From contig JAWKZW010000001.1 in assembly GCA_041395725.1 (NCBI GenBank), positions 3,224,001 to 3,288,000 on the forward strand: a stretch of 64,000 nt of DNA. Reading direction: 5' to 3'. This document shows, one piece after another, positions 35,661 to 44,708 of the stretch. Position 1 is the stretch's first letter; each line of letters opens with the position of its first letter. This DNA is from Gammaproteobacteria bacterium (GTDB taxonomy: Bacteria > Pseudomonadota > Gammaproteobacteria > Pseudomonadales > Pseudohongiellaceae). The position numbers and the translations under genes were made by a program. Under the pieces are notes generated by a model. The model searched no databases. It had not been told where the DNA came from and saw only the letters and a program-made list of their open reading frames with translations.

Positions 35661-36629
35661 ATGAGTAAATTTTCCAAACAGTCTGGCTTTACCATCAGTG
35701 AGCTCATGATTTCTCTGGGATTGGGTGTCGCGTTGATATCCGGTGCGGTCACTATTTTCGTTCAGAGCAATCGCAGCGCGCTGCAGGACGAACAGATTTC
35801 GATCATGATGGACAACGGCCGTTTCCTGATGCGGCTGATGAGCCGGGAATTGGCCATGGCGGGTTTCTGGGGCAAATACCTGGACGTGGCAACGATCAGT
35901 GAGCACGCCTCAGTCAACGTGGGGACCGACTGCGGAGCGCCCGCCAGTGACTGGGCAATGGAGCTTCAGGGGCTGGAATTACTCTCCAACGCCAATGTCT
36001 TTTCCGCGGCAGCGAACTTTGCCTGTCTGCCGGCAGCCAGCATTGTGCCGGGTGCAGACATACTGGCAGTCAAGCGGGTTGCTGATAGCGACACCGACGA
36101 TGGGGACCTGCAAAACGGCCAGATGTACTTGCGTACCAACGGGGCTGGTGCTCAGATTTTTCTGGGAGGCGGCAGTGGCACACCGCCAGCACTCGGGGGA
36201 ACCGAGTCAAACTGGGCGTATGTCCCGAGCATTTTCTACCTGCGTAATTTTTCGGTCACGGCCGGCGACGGCCTGCCCGCACTGTGCCGGGCTTTTCTGA
36301 ATCCGGATTCTTCCCCCGACATGACGAACCAATGCCTGGTGGACGGTATTGAGGACATGCAGGTGGAGCTGGGTATAGACGACGACCGTGACTTCATAGC
36401 CGATTATTACACCGGCACACCAAATGCCGCAGAACTTTCCGACGCCGTTTCTGCCAGAGTCTACGTACTGGCGCGCAGTATAGGAGAAGTGCCCAATTAC
36501 TTGAATGATAAGACTTACCGATTAGGCACCAAAGTGGTGGCTGCCGCCAACGATGGATTTTATCGACGGGTATTCAGTACCACGGTTCGGCTGCGCAACC
36601 CAAGCAATCTCGCAGGAGTTGGAACATGA
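35661..36629 (+). CDS. pilW: Type IV pilus minor pilin PilW
   Basis: A 322-residue minor pilin. The prepilin motif is QSG/FTISELMISLGLGVALISG, with Glu at +5, and the region after it (RFLMRLMSRELAMAGFWG) is characteristic of PilW. The longer frame upstream overlaps pilV and is rejected in favour of the ATG at 35661. Its stop overlaps the pilX start by four bases (ATGA), indicating coupled translation. Confidence 0.93.
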   Translation: MSKFSKQSGFTISELMISLGLGVALISGAVTIFVQSNRSALQDEQISIMMDNGRFLMRLMSRELAMAGFWGKYLDVATISEHASVNVGTDCGAPASDWAMELQGLELLSNANVFSAAANFACLPAASIVPGADILAVKRVADSDTDDGDLQNGQMYLRTNGAGAQIFLGGGSGTPPALGGTESNWAYVPSIFYLRNFSVTAGDGLPALCRAFLNPDSSPDMTNQCLVDGIEDMQVELGIDDDRDFIADYYTGTPNAAELSDAVSARVYVLARSIGEVPNYLNDKTYRLGTKVVAAANDGFYRRVFSTTVRLRNPSNLAGVGT

Positions 36630-37156
36630 TCTGTATTCAAAATATTGTGGAAAATCAGGCTCGCCAGACCTGCCAGGATGGCAGTGTGTTGTTACCGGCA
36701 TTGATCTTCCTGCTGATTCTGACGCTCGCTGCAACGACTACCATGCGAACCAGCACGCTGGAACTGCGCATGGCCGGTAACGAACAGCAGCGGGTGGAAA
36801 CATTCGAACTGACCCAGTCCATTGTTGATGAGGTAGTGGGCAATCCTGACAACATCCGGGTATCTGGAAATCTTGGCTATGTGAACTGCACACCGGGTAT
36901 CTCAGGGTGCAACGCCAATGACGTGGTGATCAATAAAAATCTTCTGCCATCGGCTAAAGCCGACAATGCAACAGTGCGCGTCGAGCGACTGGCGCCGGCT
37001 TTAGCGGCCCCGCCAAGAGGTATCAACACCAGCGCGGATGCGTTTTCGGCAGCTCGATTCGAGGTGGACACCATCTATGACGGTACCGCCGAGAACGAGG
37101 GCCGGGTCGGCCTGGTACAAGGGGTTCTGGTGCTGGTGCCGCGAGGGGCTCAGTAG
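36626..37156 (+). CDS. pilX: Type IV pilus assembly protein PilX
   Basis: A 176-residue minor pilin. It has the PilX-type N-terminus, with likely cleavage after G19 (QDG/SVLLPALIFLLILTLAAT) and no Glu at +5, as in other PilX proteins that, by analogy with GspK, may cap the pilus tip complex. The helix is followed by MRTSTLELRMAGNEQQR, a conserved PilX segment. It overlaps pilW by four bases and is followed after 47 bases by pilY1. Confidence 0.9.
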   Translation: MICIQNIVENQARQTCQDGSVLLPALIFLLILTLAATTTMRTSTLELRMAGNEQQRVETFELTQSIVDEVVGNPDNIRVSGNLGYVNCTPGISGCNANDVVINKNLLPSAKADNATVRVERLAPALAAPPRGINTSADAFSAARFEVDTIYDGTAENEGRVGLVQGVLVLVPRGAQ

Positions 37157-37203
37157 ATTCTCATAACTGAACTGCTGAGTCAAAAATTATGAGGAGCGAG
37201 ACA

Positions 37204-40200
37204 ATGAGGCTTAACAGATTAGCGTGGTGCATGGTGGTGATTGCAAACCTGCAGGTTCCAAATGTCGCTGACGACACGGATATCTATATCAATGCGGCAC
37301 CGGCAGGTAGCGCCGCGCCGATGGTGTTCCTGACCCTTGATTACCGCCCGAACCTTGGCTCTACGTTGTGCGAGGAGGTAAGTCCTCCAGACCCCAGCAG
37401 CGCCTGCGGAACCCTGTTGGGTGATGCCTACCCTAATCTCGACACCGGGCCTGGCACGGTCACGTTGTTTGATGGGCTGCGGGCGGTGTTCAAGACGATT
37501 TTTGATGAGCTGGATGGAATCCAGGTTGCCTTCATGCTTAATCATGACAACTCGTGCACCGGCGGCAAGCGGGACGGCGGCCCGGGTGTCATCGGTTGTT
37601 CGAATGGGGCCTATTTTCTGAAGGGGCTCAAGACCTTTGACGCCTCAGATTCAAACGGGGCCAAGGCCGGCATGCTAGCCGCGTTGGCGGCGATTCCTGT
37701 CCCGTCAGGAAATATGTCCCATTCCTACCAAGGGCAGGAATTGTATTTTGAACTGTTCCGCTACCTTACCGGTCAGGAATGGCACAATGCTCATACCGGC
37801 TGGACCGATTTTGGAACCAATAGGAATGACAACCTGGACTCTGATTTTCCTCTCGCAGCCTGGGACACCTCTATCGAAAACGGTAACAGCTACGTTACGC
37901 CGTTCACCAGTTCTACGGGGTACGAGTGCACTCGCATTTATGCCATTAACACGATGTTTCTGGTCTCGAACCAGGACTCGGACAATGAGGATGAGATTAA
38001 GGCATCTGTTGCGAGTGGTGGGCTTGGCATCACCATCAACAATCCCGGCTTCGTTGATATTATCGAGTTCATGCGGGATACCGATCTGGCACCCAACAAT
38101 TCCGGCGATGTTGGATACGGACATTGGCCTGAAGTGGATGGAAATCAGAACCTGACCTCCTATTTCGTTGCGGCCCAGGTCAACAACACCACCAATGGCT
38201 ATGCCAGTGCCGGTGGCACATTTTCTGCTCTGCCCTTGACAAATCCGGCAGTCTTGCTTGGAGACCTGAGGAATATATTCAAGGAAATTTTATCCATCAG
38301 CACTACCTTTGTAGCGGCGTCGGTGCCGGTGAACGTGTTCAATCGATCGGATATTGTCGACAATGTGTTCATCGCTCAGTTCAAGGTGGACCCGGACGGT
38401 CGCGCCAATTGGAATGGTAATTTGAAGAAATTGAGGTTACTGGAATCCACCGACGCGCTGGGCAGTTCCACTCTGTCGGTGGTGGACGCGAATTCTGTAG
38501 ACGCAACCTCTGCCGATGGTCGAATTTCCTTTAACGCACTCACCTACTGGACTGATTCGGCCGCGCTGCCTGCTCCTAAGGGAGAAGAAGTGGCGGGAAA
38601 GGATGGTCGCTCCATCGCCCGTGGCGGTGCCGGTCAACAGATACCCGGTTATCTTGGTGGTGTGTACAGTATTGGTGACAATAATGGCGCCAATACCAGA
38701 ACGGTATACACAGAACCCAGCAGTGGCACTGCGCTGCTGGGCCTGGGTGTCTCCAATGCTGCTTCTCTGCAGTCCGACCTGGGGTCAGCGTCAGTTTCGG
38801 ACGCAGAAGATATGGTGCGCTGGATTCGGGGTCAGGACGTGGATGATCTCGACGCCGACGGAAACGTTGCCGAGGCGCGTCCGTGGTTGCTTGGTGCGCC
38901 GCTGCACTCCAGACCGCTACCGCTGAATTATGGAGCCCGCGGAGGCTACAGCACGTCGAACCCCGATATTCGAATCTTCATGGGTTCTGAAGACGGGATG
39001 ATGCACTCATTCCGCAACACCACCAGCGGTGGTGAGGAGTCCGGTGTCGAAGAGTGGGCATTCATGCCGCGTTCGGTTATGGACAAGATGGATATCCTGC
39101 GGACCAACGCACCCGGGTCGCATCCCTATACCGTTGATGGCGCGCCTGCCGCCTATGTTGTCGATAACAACGGCGACGGTACCATCAATGGTTCAGATGC
39201 CGCGTACCTGTACTTTGGCCTGCGCCGCGGCGGTAAGGCCTACTACGCCCTGGATGTCACCGATCCTGACAACCCCAGTATGGTGTGGAGTATCGACAAG
39301 TCCGGGGATTTCTCTGAACTTGGTATGACTTTCTCCAGTCCAAGAGTGGGTAAAGTGAAGTTCGGCAGCAGGTCTACTCCGGCGATAATCTTCAGCGGAG
39401 GCTACGATGATGATAAAGATAACGGTGCTGCGGACGACGACGAAGGCAACGCGATCTACGTGGTCAACGCACTTACCGGCAACCTGATCTGGAAGGCCAC
39501 CTATGGCGCGAGCACCGGCAGCGCATCGTCAACCGAGTATCACCACAGCGGACTGGTGGACAGCATTCCTTCGGATCTTGCCGCACTGGATACCAACTCC
39601 GACGGCAATATAGACAGGCTCTATGTAGGCGACACGGGAGGGACCATCTGGCGCGTTGATCTGCCCGAGGGTACTACCGATAATCGCAGCTCGTGGTTTG
39701 TTTCCCAGCTTGCCAATGTTGGTCGTGACGATATCTCGGGCAACCATAAAGTAAATGATCGCCGCTTCTTTCATCGCCCTGATTTTGTTCCCAGCAGCGA
39801 CAACAACGGCGCTTTCGATGGCGTGCTGATCGGAACAGGTGACCGGGCCGATCCGAAAGATACCGGTGCCGCCAATTACTTCTACCTGATCAAGGACCGG
39901 GACGTCCGGACTGGTACAGTGTCAGGTACCACTTACAACCATAACGATCACCACCCGTCCAGCAACACGTCAGGTCTTGGTGACGTCACCAATACCTGTC
40001 TGGAGGCGATCTCCTGTACAGCGACCCTGGACAATGGCTGGAAGATGGCTCTCGAAGGGGTGGGGGAAAAAGCTCTGGCGCCGGCAATTACCGCCTTTGG
40101 CACGGTTTATTTCACCACGTTCTTACCCCAGGGCGGCAGTGCAGATGCTGGCACTTCCTGTGTGCCCAGTGAAGGTGGTGGACGGCTTTACGCAGTGAAC

Positions 40201-40428
40201 ATGTTTACTGGCGCACCGGTCCAAAACTACGACACCAGTGACGGTAGCGACGATATCAACCTGACCAAGTCCGATCGCTTCGATCCTCTCAGCAGTGGCG
40301 GTATTCCAGCAGAGGTGGTACCCATCGGTAGCTATATTCTGCCGCCCGACCTGGAGGCAGAACCCGTAGAAGGTCGGGAATTCTGGAAGACTTTCTGGGT
40401 TGAGAAGGACGTGGACCCGGAAAGCTAA
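37204..40428 (+). CDS. pilY1: Type IV pilus tip adhesin PilY1
   Basis: A 1074-residue protein of the PilY1 family, needed for pilus extension, adhesion and surface sensing. ATG 37204 is preferred: GAGGAG lies just upstream, whereas the ATG at 37189 precedes that site. A short, weakly hydrophobic signal region begins the protein. The N-terminal 300 residues resemble the von Willebrand A-like part (VFLTLDYRPN, GLRAVFKTIFDEL). The C-terminal half is the PilY1 beta-propeller (RIFMGSEDGMMHSFRN, YFGLRRGGKAYYALDVTDP) with calcium loop candidates DNNGDGTINGSD and DTNSDGNIDRLYVGD. PilY2 is not found between this gene and pilE. Confidence 0.93.
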   Translation: MRLNRLAWCMVVIANLQVPNVADDTDIYINAAPAGSAAPMVFLTLDYRPNLGSTLCEEVSPPDPSSACGTLLGDAYPNLDTGPGTVTLFDGLRAVFKTIFDELDGIQVAFMLNHDNSCTGGKRDGGPGVIGCSNGAYFLKGLKTFDASDSNGAKAGMLAALAAIPVPSGNMSHSYQGQELYFELFRYLTGQEWHNAHTGWTDFGTNRNDNLDSDFPLAAWDTSIENGNSYVTPFTSSTGYECTRIYAINTMFLVSNQDSDNEDEIKASVASGGLGITINNPGFVDIIEFMRDTDLAPNNSGDVGYGHWPEVDGNQNLTSYFVAAQVNNTTNGYASAGGTFSALPLTNPAVLLGDLRNIFKEILSISTTFVAASVPVNVFNRSDIVDNVFIAQFKVDPDGRANWNGNLKKLRLLESTDALGSSTLSVVDANSVDATSADGRISFNALTYWTDSAALPAPKGEEVAGKDGRSIARGGAGQQIPGYLGGVYSIGDNNGANTRTVYTEPSSGTALLGLGVSNAASLQSDLGSASVSDAEDMVRWIRGQDVDDLDADGNVAEARPWLLGAPLHSRPLPLNYGARGGYSTSNPDIRIFMGSEDGMMHSFRNTTSGGEESGVEEWAFMPRSVMDKMDILRTNAPGSHPYTVDGAPAAYVVDNNGDGTINGSDAAYLYFGLRRGGKAYYALDVTDPDNPSMVWSIDKSGDFSELGMTFSSPRVGKVKFGSRSTPAIIFSGGYDDDKDNGAADDDEGNAIYVVNALTGNLIWKATYGASTGSASSTEYHHSGLVDSIPSDLAALDTNSDGNIDRLYVGDTGGTIWRVDLPEGTTDNRSSWFVSQLANVGRDDISGNHKVNDRRFFHRPDFVPSSDNNGAFDGVLIGTGDRADPKDTGAANYFYLIKDRDVRTGTVSGTTYNHNDHHPSSNTSGLGDVTNTCLEAISCTATLDNGWKMALEGVGEKALAPAITAFGTVYFTTFLPQGGSADAGTSCVPSEGGGRLYAVNMFTGAPVQNYDTSDGSDDINLTKSDRFDPLSSGGIPAEVVPIGSYILPPDLEAEPVEGREFWKTFWVEKDVDPES

Positions 40429-40457
40429 AACATCAAATTGACGAGGAACGACTCCTG

Positions 40458-40958
40458 ATGACAGACCAACAACAAGACGTGTATGCCCATAAAGCGGTGC
40501 AACGAGGCTACACACTGATCGAAATACTCATCGTTGTGGCGATACTGGGTATTCTGGCTGCGGTGGCGATTCCGTCGTACCAGAACAGCGTGCTTGCCAG
40601 CAACCGCTCGGTAGCCCAGGCTGCCTTGCTGGATGTTGCCAATCGGCAGGAACAGTTTTATCTGGACAACCGCACGTACACGACGGACCTGGCTAACCTG
40701 GGTTATCCCGCCGCTATGGTCTTCAGCAATGGGGGTAACAGCGCCGTTGCGGTTAACAGCAACCATTCGCTGGTGGTGTCCTCGTCCACAGAGCGCGTTT
40801 ATTTTGTCCAGGTTAATAAGGCTAACGCGACCACTTTCGCCATCTCGGCAGCCCCTCAATTGAGTCAGGCCGGAGATGGCGAATGCGGTTCTCTGAGCCT
40901 TACCAGCACTGGCGTGAAGGCGGAAACCGGCTCAGGTACCGCTTCTGACTGCTGGTAA
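40458..40958 (+). CDS. pilE: Type IV minor pilin PilE
   Basis: A 166-residue pilin-like protein that closes the minor pilin operon. Prepilin cleavage is expected after G17 (QRG/YTLIEILIVVAILGILAAV), with Glu at +5 and the full hydrophobic helix. The C-terminal region has two cysteines (GECGSLSL...ASDCW) that would form the disulfide loop. GAGGAACGACTCCTG precedes the ATG. This is the PilE of the Pseudomonas minor pilin cluster rather than the major subunit. Confidence 0.92.
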   Translation: MTDQQQDVYAHKAVQRGYTLIEILIVVAILGILAAVAIPSYQNSVLASNRSVAQAALLDVANRQEQFYLDNRTYTTDLANLGYPAAMVFSNGGNSAVAVNSNHSLVVSSSTERVYFVQVNKANATTFAISAAPQLSQAGDGECGSLSLTSTGVKAETGSGTASDCW

Positions 40959-41044
40959 CCGACAATAATGCGATGGCTGGTACCGCTCGGCTCCAGGGGC
41001 ACCTGGTGTGCTGACGGAGCCAGCCAGCCCATAGCCAGTTCCCT

Positions 41045-41617
41045 TTAGCGGGGACACTGAATTGGCCGCCCGCTGCTGTCCTCCCGCAATCCGTCACCGT
41101 CGCGATCCTGTGCATAGCGCACTCTGCCAGTCCGGTTAAGAACCAGCTGGCGAGCACTGGCTGATGTGTTCTCTTTTCCACACCAGGTAAAGTTGCCATT
41201 CTGATAGCGGGTAAAACCTAAAGGCGTTATCTGCAGATAGGGTTTGCTTCTGAAAGCGCGCCAGTGAAGGGTGCCGGGTAGTTTCTCGAAGCGCAGATAA
41301 TCCACGGTTTCGTCACCGCTGTCCGGAGTCTGGTTATCGTTCCAGTCTAAAAAGAGCAGGATTCCGTCGTGCCACTCGCCACCGCAATAATTACCATCCT
41401 GGCTTGGACACAGAACTGCCATGGTGCCGGACTTAGCAGCTGCCGCGCGGGCCAGAAAGATGCTGTTTGCGACCCTTTGTATAACCAGACTGCCCTGCCG
41501 TTGCTCAAGCAGCTGAGCAAGATCGGGCAGCATGAGCCGTATAAGTATTGCTAGAATAACCAAAGTTGTCAGGCTTTCGATCAGGGTAATCCCGGAAGCC
41601 TTGTGATCCTGTCGCAT
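41045..41617 (-). CDS. fimT: FimT/GspH-type minor pilin, inverted relative to the operon
   Basis: A 190-residue pseudopilin: leader cleaved after G9 (KASG/ITLIESLTTLVILAIL), Glu at +5, then the GspH domain with CPSQDGNYCGGEWHDGILLFLDWNDN. Such proteins are FimT or FimU; FimT of related bacteria binds DNA during natural transformation. In Pseudomonas fimT lies between thiO and fimU on the same strand; here it points the other way and converges with pilE, while a fragment of a second GspH protein is left at the operon's front. It may have taken over FimU's role. Confidence 0.88.
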   Translation of the reverse strand: MRQDHKASGITLIESLTTLVILAILIRLMLPDLAQLLEQRQGSLVIQRVANSIFLARAAAAKSGTMAVLCPSQDGNYCGGEWHDGILLFLDWNDNQTPDSGDETVDYLRFEKLPGTLHWRAFRSKPYLQITPLGFTRYQNGNFTWCGKENTSASARQLVLNRTGRVRYAQDRDGDGLREDSSGRPIQCPR

Positions 41618-41766
41618 CTTTTACATCGTCCTGGTTGGTGTGAAGGGAGAGTTCAGACTGAGGGTTCTCTGATTGTGCGATAAAGCGAATAAGCAATAGA
41701 TCGATTGCCTTGTTTGAAGCGCTGCGACCCGAAAATTGAGGCACCTGAAGGACAGAGCGATGTATC

Positions 41767-41825
41767 GTCTAATCAGGTCTTTCTTAAGGCCAGAGCATTG
41801 AGGTAATTGATCAGGGGTTCCTTAA
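41767..41825. repeat. Family 3 short repeat, degenerate pair
   Basis: A unit resembling TGAGGTAATTGATCAGGGGTTCC at 41799-41821 and a partial one (CTAATCAGG...CTTAAG) at 41769-41788, in the divergent gap between fimT and thiO. They carry more changes than the other copies. Confidence 0.55.
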
Positions 41826-41865
41826 GTTTAGTAAAAACTCTTTTTTCTGCAGGAAAACACCGGGC

Positions 41866-42981
41866 ATGGATTTTCTGATTATAGGTGCAGGTATAAACGG
41901 CATGTTGCTGGCCAGAGAGCTGGCCGCCGAGAACGCCCAGGTGCTGCTGCTGGAAATGGGCGAGTGCTGCCGCGAAGCGTCCTGGGCCGGCGGAGGAATC
42001 GTGTCCCCGTTATACCCCTGGCGCTACCGCCAGTCAGTAACCGCACTGGCGAGTTGGGCACAGGATTTTTACCCCCGTCTGGCCGAGGACCTGCTGGTTT
42101 CGACGGGGATTGACCCGGAGCTGTGCCGCACCGGGCTGTTGATGCTGGATGCCGATGATGAGGACCTGGCCTTGCGGTGGGCGGCAGTGAACCGGCGTCC
42201 TATGGAGCGGGTCGGGCCGACCTTTATCTATGACCGAGAGCCCGGCCTTGGTGAGGGGTTCGAGAAGGGTTTGTGGATGCCAGAGGTGGCGAATATCAGA
42301 AATCCGAGGCTGGGGCAGGCACTGTTGATGGACCTGAATTCAAGACCCAATGTGACTGTGCGGGAGCACAGCCCGGTAGTGCGTATTCATTCCAGCGGCG
42401 AACACATCGAGAACGTGGTAGTGCAGAACGAAGGGGCGGCGCGGCGTTACCAGGCCGATCGAGTTATCCTGTGTGCCGGAGCCTGGACCGGTATTTTGGC
42501 TGAACAGTTAGACTTGAAACTGCCGGTCGAACCGGTGAAAGGGCAAATGTTACTTTACCGACCGGCCTCGCTGCCGGTGAAGAGCATCGTGCTGACCGCC
42601 GGTCGCTATGTGATTCCCCGTCGTGATGGCCATCTGCTGGTGGGCAGTACTCTGGAGTATGAGGGCTTTGACAAGCGCGTTACCCCCGAAGCACGCACGA
42701 GTCTGCAGCAATCCGCTGAGCGACTGGTGCCCTGCTTGCGTGGCAGCGAGCCTGTTACGCAATGGGCCGGGCTGCGGCCGGCGGCGTCCGAGGGTGTCCC
42801 GTACATCGGTAAGCTGCCCGGTTATGACAATTTGTTTGTCAATGCCGGTCAATTTCGGAATGGTCTGGTGCTGGCTCCTGCGTCCGCCAGGTTACTGGCA
42901 GATATTCTGCTGGGCCGCGAGACCATTGTTGATCCGGTTCCCTACAGCCCCAGGGAGGGTCGCCTGTCAGCTGGAAAGTGA
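41866..42981 (+). CDS. thiO: Glycine oxidase ThiO-like FAD enzyme
   Basis: A 371-residue flavoprotein of the D-amino acid oxidase family. The FAD dinucleotide motif is IIGAGINGMLLARELA and the second typical segment is ASWAGGGIVSPLYPWRY; the C-terminal GLRPAASEGVPYIGKLPGYDNLFVNAGQF is also diagnostic. ThiO oxidises glycine to the imine used in thiazole synthesis; no thi genes adjoin it, but the gene between the pilus cluster and pilR is ThiO in Pseudomonas too. ATG with AGGAAAACACCGGGC upstream. Confidence 0.88.
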   Translation: MDFLIIGAGINGMLLARELAAENAQVLLLEMGECCREASWAGGGIVSPLYPWRYRQSVTALASWAQDFYPRLAEDLLVSTGIDPELCRTGLLMLDADDEDLALRWAAVNRRPMERVGPTFIYDREPGLGEGFEKGLWMPEVANIRNPRLGQALLMDLNSRPNVTVREHSPVVRIHSSGEHIENVVVQNEGAARRYQADRVILCAGAWTGILAEQLDLKLPVEPVKGQMLLYRPASLPVKSIVLTAGRYVIPRRDGHLLVGSTLEYEGFDKRVTPEARTSLQQSAERLVPCLRGSEPVTQWAGLRPAASEGVPYIGKLPGYDNLFVNAGQFRNGLVLAPASARLLADILLGRETIVDPVPYSPREGRLSAGK

Positions 42982-43137
42982 AAGTGAGCAGCGCCAGCCG
43001 CGAGTGGAAAGCTCCCGTTGCGAGGATAAAGAACATCTCAGCTTCATCGGGAATCCACGGACGATTAATTTTCGCCCGCAGCCTTCCGTCGACCCGGTCT
43101 GAGTCCTTGTAAGTGGCTTACCAGGCAGAGAGCTGGG

Positions 43138-44568
43138 CTACTCGAGGCCGAGTTTCTTCAGCCGGTAGCGCAGGGAGCGGAACGACATGCCCAGTTTTTT
43201 CGCTGCTTTAGTCTTGTTCCACCGGGTCTCTTCGAGGGCCTTTTCAATTGCTTTGATCTCGATGTCTTCCAGGTGCTTTTCCAGTGAATAGTCGTCTGCC
43301 AGCGAGGGTGGTGCGCTCGCCCAGTTTTCAGCAGCTGCTGACTGTGTTTCGGTTGTAGCGGGCGAAGGGGCTGGACTGGCGTCCTGCCCCGGAGGCTTGG
43401 GAGCGCTCAACAGCTCCAGGTCGTCTGCGGTAATGGTATGGCCGTCACACAAGGCCACGGCACGCTGGAGAATGTTCTCCAGTTCCCTGACATTGCCTGG
43501 GAAATCATATTGTAAAAGCTTCTCCAATGCGTCAGAGCCCAGACTGCAGACCGATTGCTGGTTCTCACCCGCTATTTTTCTCAGAATCAGCTGGCAAAGC
43601 GCCGGAATATCCTGCTTGCGATCGCGCAATGGCGGCACGGACAGTTCTATCACATTGATTCGATAAAACAGGTCCTGGCGAAAACTGCCTGCTTCAACTT
43701 CCCGGGCCAGGTCTTTATGGGTGGCGCTGAGAATTCGAACGTTCAAAGGAACTTCTTTTTGCGAACCCACTGACCGGAACGCTTTTTCCTGAAGAACCCG
43801 CAACAGCTTAACCTGGGTGTGGAGGGGCAGGTCGGCTACCTCATCCAGAAACAGAGTGCCGCCCTGAGCGGCCTGGAACAGGCCTTCCTTGTCTGAGTCG
43901 GCACCGGTAAAACTTCCCTTCAGGTGACCGAACAGTTCACTCTCCATCAGCTCGTCCGGGATCGCGCCGCAGTTAACGGCAATGAAGGGCCCGTCGCGCC
44001 GTGAACTCTGCCGATGGATGGCCCTCGCGGCCAGCTCCTTGCCGCTGCCGGATTCGCCGCTGATGAATACTGGCGCCTGGCTGCGCGCCAGCTTGTCAAT
44101 CTGTGTATTAAGCGTCCTGATCCTGGGGCTGTCGCCAATGATATTTGACGATTCCTGGTTGGAAACCGCCGCTGTCATGGCTACGCTTTCCGCGCGCGTG
44201 GGTGCCGACAGTTGCATCGCCGAGTCCACCAGGTAACGAAGCTTCTGCAGATCGACCGGCTTGGAAACGAAATCAAAGGCGCCATTTTTCATCGCGCGAA
44301 TCGCTGTTTCTGTGCTGCCATGGGCCGTAATTACCGCTACCGGCATTTGGTTGTAGCGCTGTTGAATCAGCTCTACCAGTTCCAGTCCGTCGCCGTCTGG
44401 CAGGCGCATGTCGGTGAGGCACAGATCGAAGTGTTCCGATTCCAGTTTTTCTCTGGCGGATCGTACATCTGCGGCACTCTCGGTAGCCAGGGACATGCGC
44501 CCCAGGGTGATTTCCAGCAGCTCCCGGATGTCCGGTTCGTCGTCTACGATCAGTACCTTGCCTTGCAT
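43138..44568 (-). CDS. pilR: Sigma-54-dependent response regulator PilR
   Basis: A 476-residue NtrC-type activator. The receiver domain has D53 as phospho-acceptor (LTDMRLPDGDG). The AAA+ domain has Walker A GESGSGKE, the sigma-54 contact loop GSFTGA and Walker B GGTLFLDEVADLPL. A Fis-type helix-turn-helix ends the protein (NKTKAAKKLGMSFRSLRYRLK). PilR activates the major pilin gene in response to PilS. It lies 140 bases downstream of pilS and converges with thiO. Confidence 0.95.
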   Translation of the reverse strand: MQGKVLIVDDEPDIRELLEITLGRMSLATESAADVRSAREKLESEHFDLCLTDMRLPDGDGLELVELIQQRYNQMPVAVITAHGSTETAIRAMKNGAFDFVSKPVDLQKLRYLVDSAMQLSAPTRAESVAMTAAVSNQESSNIIGDSPRIRTLNTQIDKLARSQAPVFISGESGSGKELAARAIHRQSSRRDGPFIAVNCGAIPDELMESELFGHLKGSFTGADSDKEGLFQAAQGGTLFLDEVADLPLHTQVKLLRVLQEKAFRSVGSQKEVPLNVRILSATHKDLAREVEAGSFRQDLFYRINVIELSVPPLRDRKQDIPALCQLILRKIAGENQQSVCSLGSDALEKLLQYDFPGNVRELENILQRAVALCDGHTITADDLELLSAPKPPGQDASPAPSPATTETQSAAAENWASAPPSLADDYSLEKHLEDIEIKAIEKALEETRWNKTKAAKKLGMSFRSLRYRLKKLGLE

Positions 44569-44708
44569 GTTATCTATCTGCTGTGTTCCATAATCGGATT
44601 CAGGTTAGTATTCTTGTCAGGTCATATTTGTAGTCCGGTGTGCAGCGCTTTCCACGCTCCATACTCCACACTACATAGCCCACCCACCTCATTCAATCTT
44701 AAAACTGG

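Noticed and set aside
37189..37203. Earlier ATG for pilY1
   Set aside because: That ATG is followed by the GAGGAG ribosome site, which serves the next ATG at 37204.
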